The position numbers and the translations under genes were made by a program. The notes below the pieces were generated by a model, which was not told the origin of the DNA, made no database searches, and worked only from the letters and a program-made list of their open reading frames with translations. 6,642 nt of DNA, from positions 1-6,642 of the forward strand of contig JAACEJ010000204.1 of NCBI GenBank assembly GCA_011682565.1, written 5' to 3'. Shown here piece by piece: positions 4,283-6,642 of this stretch; position 1 is the stretch's first letter, and every line of letters begins with the position of its first letter. Source of the DNA: Actinomycetota bacterium. GTDB taxonomy: Bacteria > Zhuqueibacterota > Zhuqueibacteria > Residuimicrobiales > Krinioviventaceae.

Positions 4283-6642
4283 TTATTGATCTTTCATTAA
4301 GAAATGACCCTCTGAACGAATGTCCCGCGAAGAACTTCCACACAAAACTTTAAACTCCCCCGGCTCGGCAATCCATCGCCTGGTTTTCACATCATAAAAT
4401 GAAAGATGGCTTTTATCCAATTTGAATGTAACCGCTTTCGTCTCACCCGGCTTTAAGCTTACACGAGTAATCCCTTTCAGCACTTTCACTTCGCGATCCA
4501 CGCTTGCTTTCATATCCTGCACATAAAGCTGCACCACTTCATCGCCGGCCATGTCGCCGGTATTTTTAACCGCAAGCTGCACCCTGACTGTGTCGTCAGC
4601 CGTTACCCGGGGCGGGCTGATGCGCAAATCGCTATATTCAAAAGTCGTGTAAGAAAGGCCGTGACCAAACGGAAACAGCGGCTCGATGTTCTGTTTGTCG
4701 AAATAGCGGTAACCAACGTAAATGCCTTCCCGATAGTCGGCGATCTCTTTCGTGCCGGGATAGGTTCCGTATGCAGGGGAATCCTGCCAGCGCTTCGGAA
4801 AGGTGAGCGGCAGTTTACCGGAGGGATTGACATCGCCGAAAAGAATGTCCGCCAGGGCGTGGCCGCCTTCCTGCCCGGGATAAAAGGCTTCGATGAGAGC
4901 GGGGACTTTATCGATCCACCCATTCATTAGGATGGGCGTGCCGTTGTTTAAAACGACCACCGTGTTTTTGTTGGCGTCCGTAACCTGATCGATTAATTTC
5001 AGTTGATTTTCCGGTAGTTCCAATTGGTCGCGGTCAATGGCTTCACCCTCCATGCCCTCGTTCAACCCGACGCATAGAACGACAATGTCGGATTCTTTTG
5101 CCAACTGAACTGCATTTTGCAAATTTTCACTTGTGTCTCGCGGTGCAAAGCCGAATTTGCAAAGAGAACTGCCGATATTTTCATAAAATTCAATTTTCAA
5201 ATCATAGAGCCGTCCGGCTTGGAATTTATAGGGGACAATTTTAAATTTTCCGGGTTTGGAATCAATCCAGTAATCGAGAATTTTCCTGCCGTCGAGATAC
5301 AAACGCACACCATTGTCCGATTGCACGCCGACATCATACCAACCATTGCCGGGGGATTTCAGTTTGCCGGTCCAACGGGCCGACCATTTGTCGAGATTGA
5401 TCACGCCCGGTTGTGGCGATCCGGGAGGTCCTGCATTACGATCCCGGCCAACACCCCAGCCATCGTCCCTGCCGCCGCCATAGCCCCAGTCGAAATTGAC
5501 TGCCTTTTCAATCCGCGTGAGCACCGGCTCGCCTTCAAGATCGCGATTGTTGAAATATTCGGCGTAAATACCGGGACGGCCGTCCGGCAACAAGTAATCA
5601 TCTTCGGGAGCAACAGGCAACTTTAACCTCTCTTTCTGGAATCCTCTTTCAAATCGTACGGTAACCTTGGACCCCACTTTTTCCCGAATGCCCTGTAAAG
5701 GCGAAACGCCGTAATGGCCATCCAGGGCGCCGCTGCCGGCGCCTTTCATCCGTGCCACATCGCCGTTTGGGCCGATGACAGCGATGGATTTAATTTTATC
5801 CCGGTGCAGCGGTAAAAAATGACTTTCGTTCTTTAACAGGACGATACTCTTTTGCGCCGTCTCCAGAGCCAGCGCCCGTCGCTCCGGCGTATCAGAGACG
5901 CCTCCATAATTCCCGCTCGATTCGTCAAAGAGTCCGGCTTTGAACATGACACGAAGCAAACGGCCTACTTTATCGTCCAGCATCGATTCCTTTACCTGTC
6001 CGTTTTGAATCGCTTTTAAAAGTTTTTCTCCATAATATTTATCTGTGGGCATTTCCAGATCCAGACCGGAATTAGCCATTTTAACGGTGGAACGAGCGCC
6101 GCCCCAGTCGGTGACCACAAAACCGGTAAAGCCCCATTCCTTTTTTAAAATATCCGTGAGCAGGTATTTATTCTCGCAGCACCACTCTCCATTCACTTTG
6201 TTATAAGCCGCCATAATAGACCAGGTGTCGGCCTCCTGAACCGCAGCTTTTATGGCCGGCAGGTAAATCTCCCGCAGCGCCCGTTCACCGACTTTAACGT
6301 TCACGTCAAAACGGTTCCATTCCTGATTATTGGCGGTCATGACTTTTGTACAGGTAATCACCCGCTTGCTTTGTACGCCTTTCACATACGCGACAGCCAT
6401 GCGTGACGTCAGATACGGATCCTCGCTGAAAAGCTCAAATGCCCGACCGCCGAATGGGGTGCGAATAATATTGATCATCGGCGCCAGCAGCATATTCCTT
6501 CCTTTGATGCGGGTTTCTTCGCCAAGGTTTTCCGCCACCCGCCGTATGAGGTCGGTATCAAACGTCGCCGCCATATTGATCGTGGCCGAATAATTGGTCG
6601 AGGGACCGTTAACGTTCGGCCCCAGCGGCCCGTCCGTCATGA
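4283..6642 (-). CDS. Family 3 glycoside hydrolase with PA14 insert (beta-glucosidase-like), N-terminus outside window
   Basis: A hydrolase that removes terminal beta-linked sugars (glucose or xylose type) with retention; 785 residues are visible. The first Met (6640) is internal, since MTDGPLG is the family motif holding a substrate-binding Asp, so roughly 70-100 residues lie beyond the window. Numbered from that Met: TIM-barrel domain 1-~235 with GGRAFELFSEDPYL (binding Arg 66) and GFVVTDWG, whose D178 is the expected nucleophile; alpha/beta sandwich ~262-350 and ~500-615; PA14 domain ~356-500 (GIYAEYFN…WSARWTG…NGVRLYLDG); and a fibronectin-III-like end ~685-772. The general acid/base should be a Glu in NEGMEGEAIDRDQLELP (E531 or E533). 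The expected Lys-His-Phe substrate motif reads K99-V100-M101, losing the His. A Gly-rich loop (386-411) enlarges the PA14 insert, which in this family shapes the active-site entrance. Secretion cannot be judged without the N-terminus. It ends at TAA 4283 after LMKDQ. Confidence 0.93.
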   Translation of the reverse strand, partial: MTDGPLGPNVNGPSTNYSATINMAATFDTDLIRRVAENLGEETRIKGRNMLLAPMINIIRTPFGGRAFELFSEDPYLTSRMAVAYVKGVQSKRVITCTKVMTANNQEWNRFDVNVKVGERALREIYLPAIKAAVQEADTWSIMAAYNKVNGEWCCENKYLLTDILKKEWGFTGFVVTDWGGARSTVKMANSGLDLEMPTDKYYGEKLLKAIQNGQVKESMLDDKVGRLLRVMFKAGLFDESSGNYGGVSDTPERRALALETAQKSIVLLKNESHFLPLHRDKIKSIAVIGPNGDVARMKGAGSGALDGHYGVSPLQGIREKVGSKVTVRFERGFQKERLKLPVAPEDDYLLPDGRPGIYAEYFNNRDLEGEPVLTRIEKAVNFDWGYGGGRDDGWGVGRDRNAGPPGSPQPGVINLDKWSARWTGKLKSPGNGWYDVGVQSDNGVRLYLDGRKILDYWIDSKPGKFKIVPYKFQAGRLYDLKIEFYENIGSSLCKFGFAPRDTSENLQNAVQLAKESDIVVLCVGLNEGMEGEAIDRDQLELPENQLKLIDQVTDANKNTVVVLNNGTPILMNGWIDKVPALIEAFYPGQEGGHALADILFGDVNPSGKLPLTFPKRWQDSPAYGTYPGTKEIADYREGIYVGYRYFDKQNIEPLFPFGHGLSYTTFEYSDLRISPPRVTADDTVRVQLAVKNTGDMAGDEVVQLYVQDMKASVDREVKVLKGITRVSLKPGETKAVTFKLDKSHLSFYDVKTRRWIAEPGEFKVLCGSSSRDIRSEGHFLMKDQ

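Noticed and set aside
4010..4300. Plus-strand open frame (96 codons) after GH3
   Set aside because: It is antisense to the more protein-like minus-strand remnant and overlaps the GH3 end; a real gene cannot be excluded but nothing supports one.
5117..5626. Plus-strand open frame (169 codons) inside GH3
   Set aside because: It is a shadow of the PA14 region of the GH3 gene.

Overview
The window looks like a piece of a bacterial chromosome, probably from the Bacteroidota/FCB side of the tree (Calditrichota- or Ignavibacteriota-like). This rests only on the gene types: a PA14-containing GH3 enzyme, a GH92 fragment, a FucP-family sugar transporter and a PLD-helicase. The assignment is tentative. 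All recognisable coding sequence is on the minus strand, so transcription runs from high to low coordinates.

In transcription order: (1) 6642-4283, most of a family 3 glycoside hydrolase with a PA14 insert, N-terminus cut by the window edge; (2) 4282-3646, a decayed stretch with a fragment of an unrecognised protein and then the last ~72 codons of a GH92 alpha-mannosidase; (3) 3594-2518, an AT-rich gene for a NucS/DUF91-like PD-(D/E)XK nuclease domain with an unassigned C-terminal half; (4) 2399-1122, an intact FucP/GluP-type sugar MFS transporter; (5) 1112-942, a tiny DUF4926-like gene with an in-frame TGA; (6) 949-1, the start of a PLD-plus-helicase protein, frameshifted in an A7 run and running off the window.

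Two themes are interleaved. One is glycan use: GH3, former GH92 and sugar importer, which together would cut oligosaccharides and take up the sugars. The other is DNA-active or defence-like: the NucS-like nuclease and the PLD-helicase. The nuclease gene is far more AT-rich than its neighbours and sits between the glycosidase remnants and the transporter, which suggests acquisition by transfer. An unusual share of the genes is damaged: a frameshift, a nonsense codon, a C-terminal stub, a stop-riddled remnant, and a substituted binding-site motif in GH3. This fits either an eroding accessory region or a draft or metagenomic assembly with base errors. The sequence alone cannot separate these.

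I see no tRNA, rRNA, CRISPR array, transposase or convincing intrinsic terminator. No clearly new multi-gene system is demonstrable. The best leads are the nuclease with an unassigned C-terminal half and the frameshifted PLD-helicase coupled to a DUF4926-like gene.
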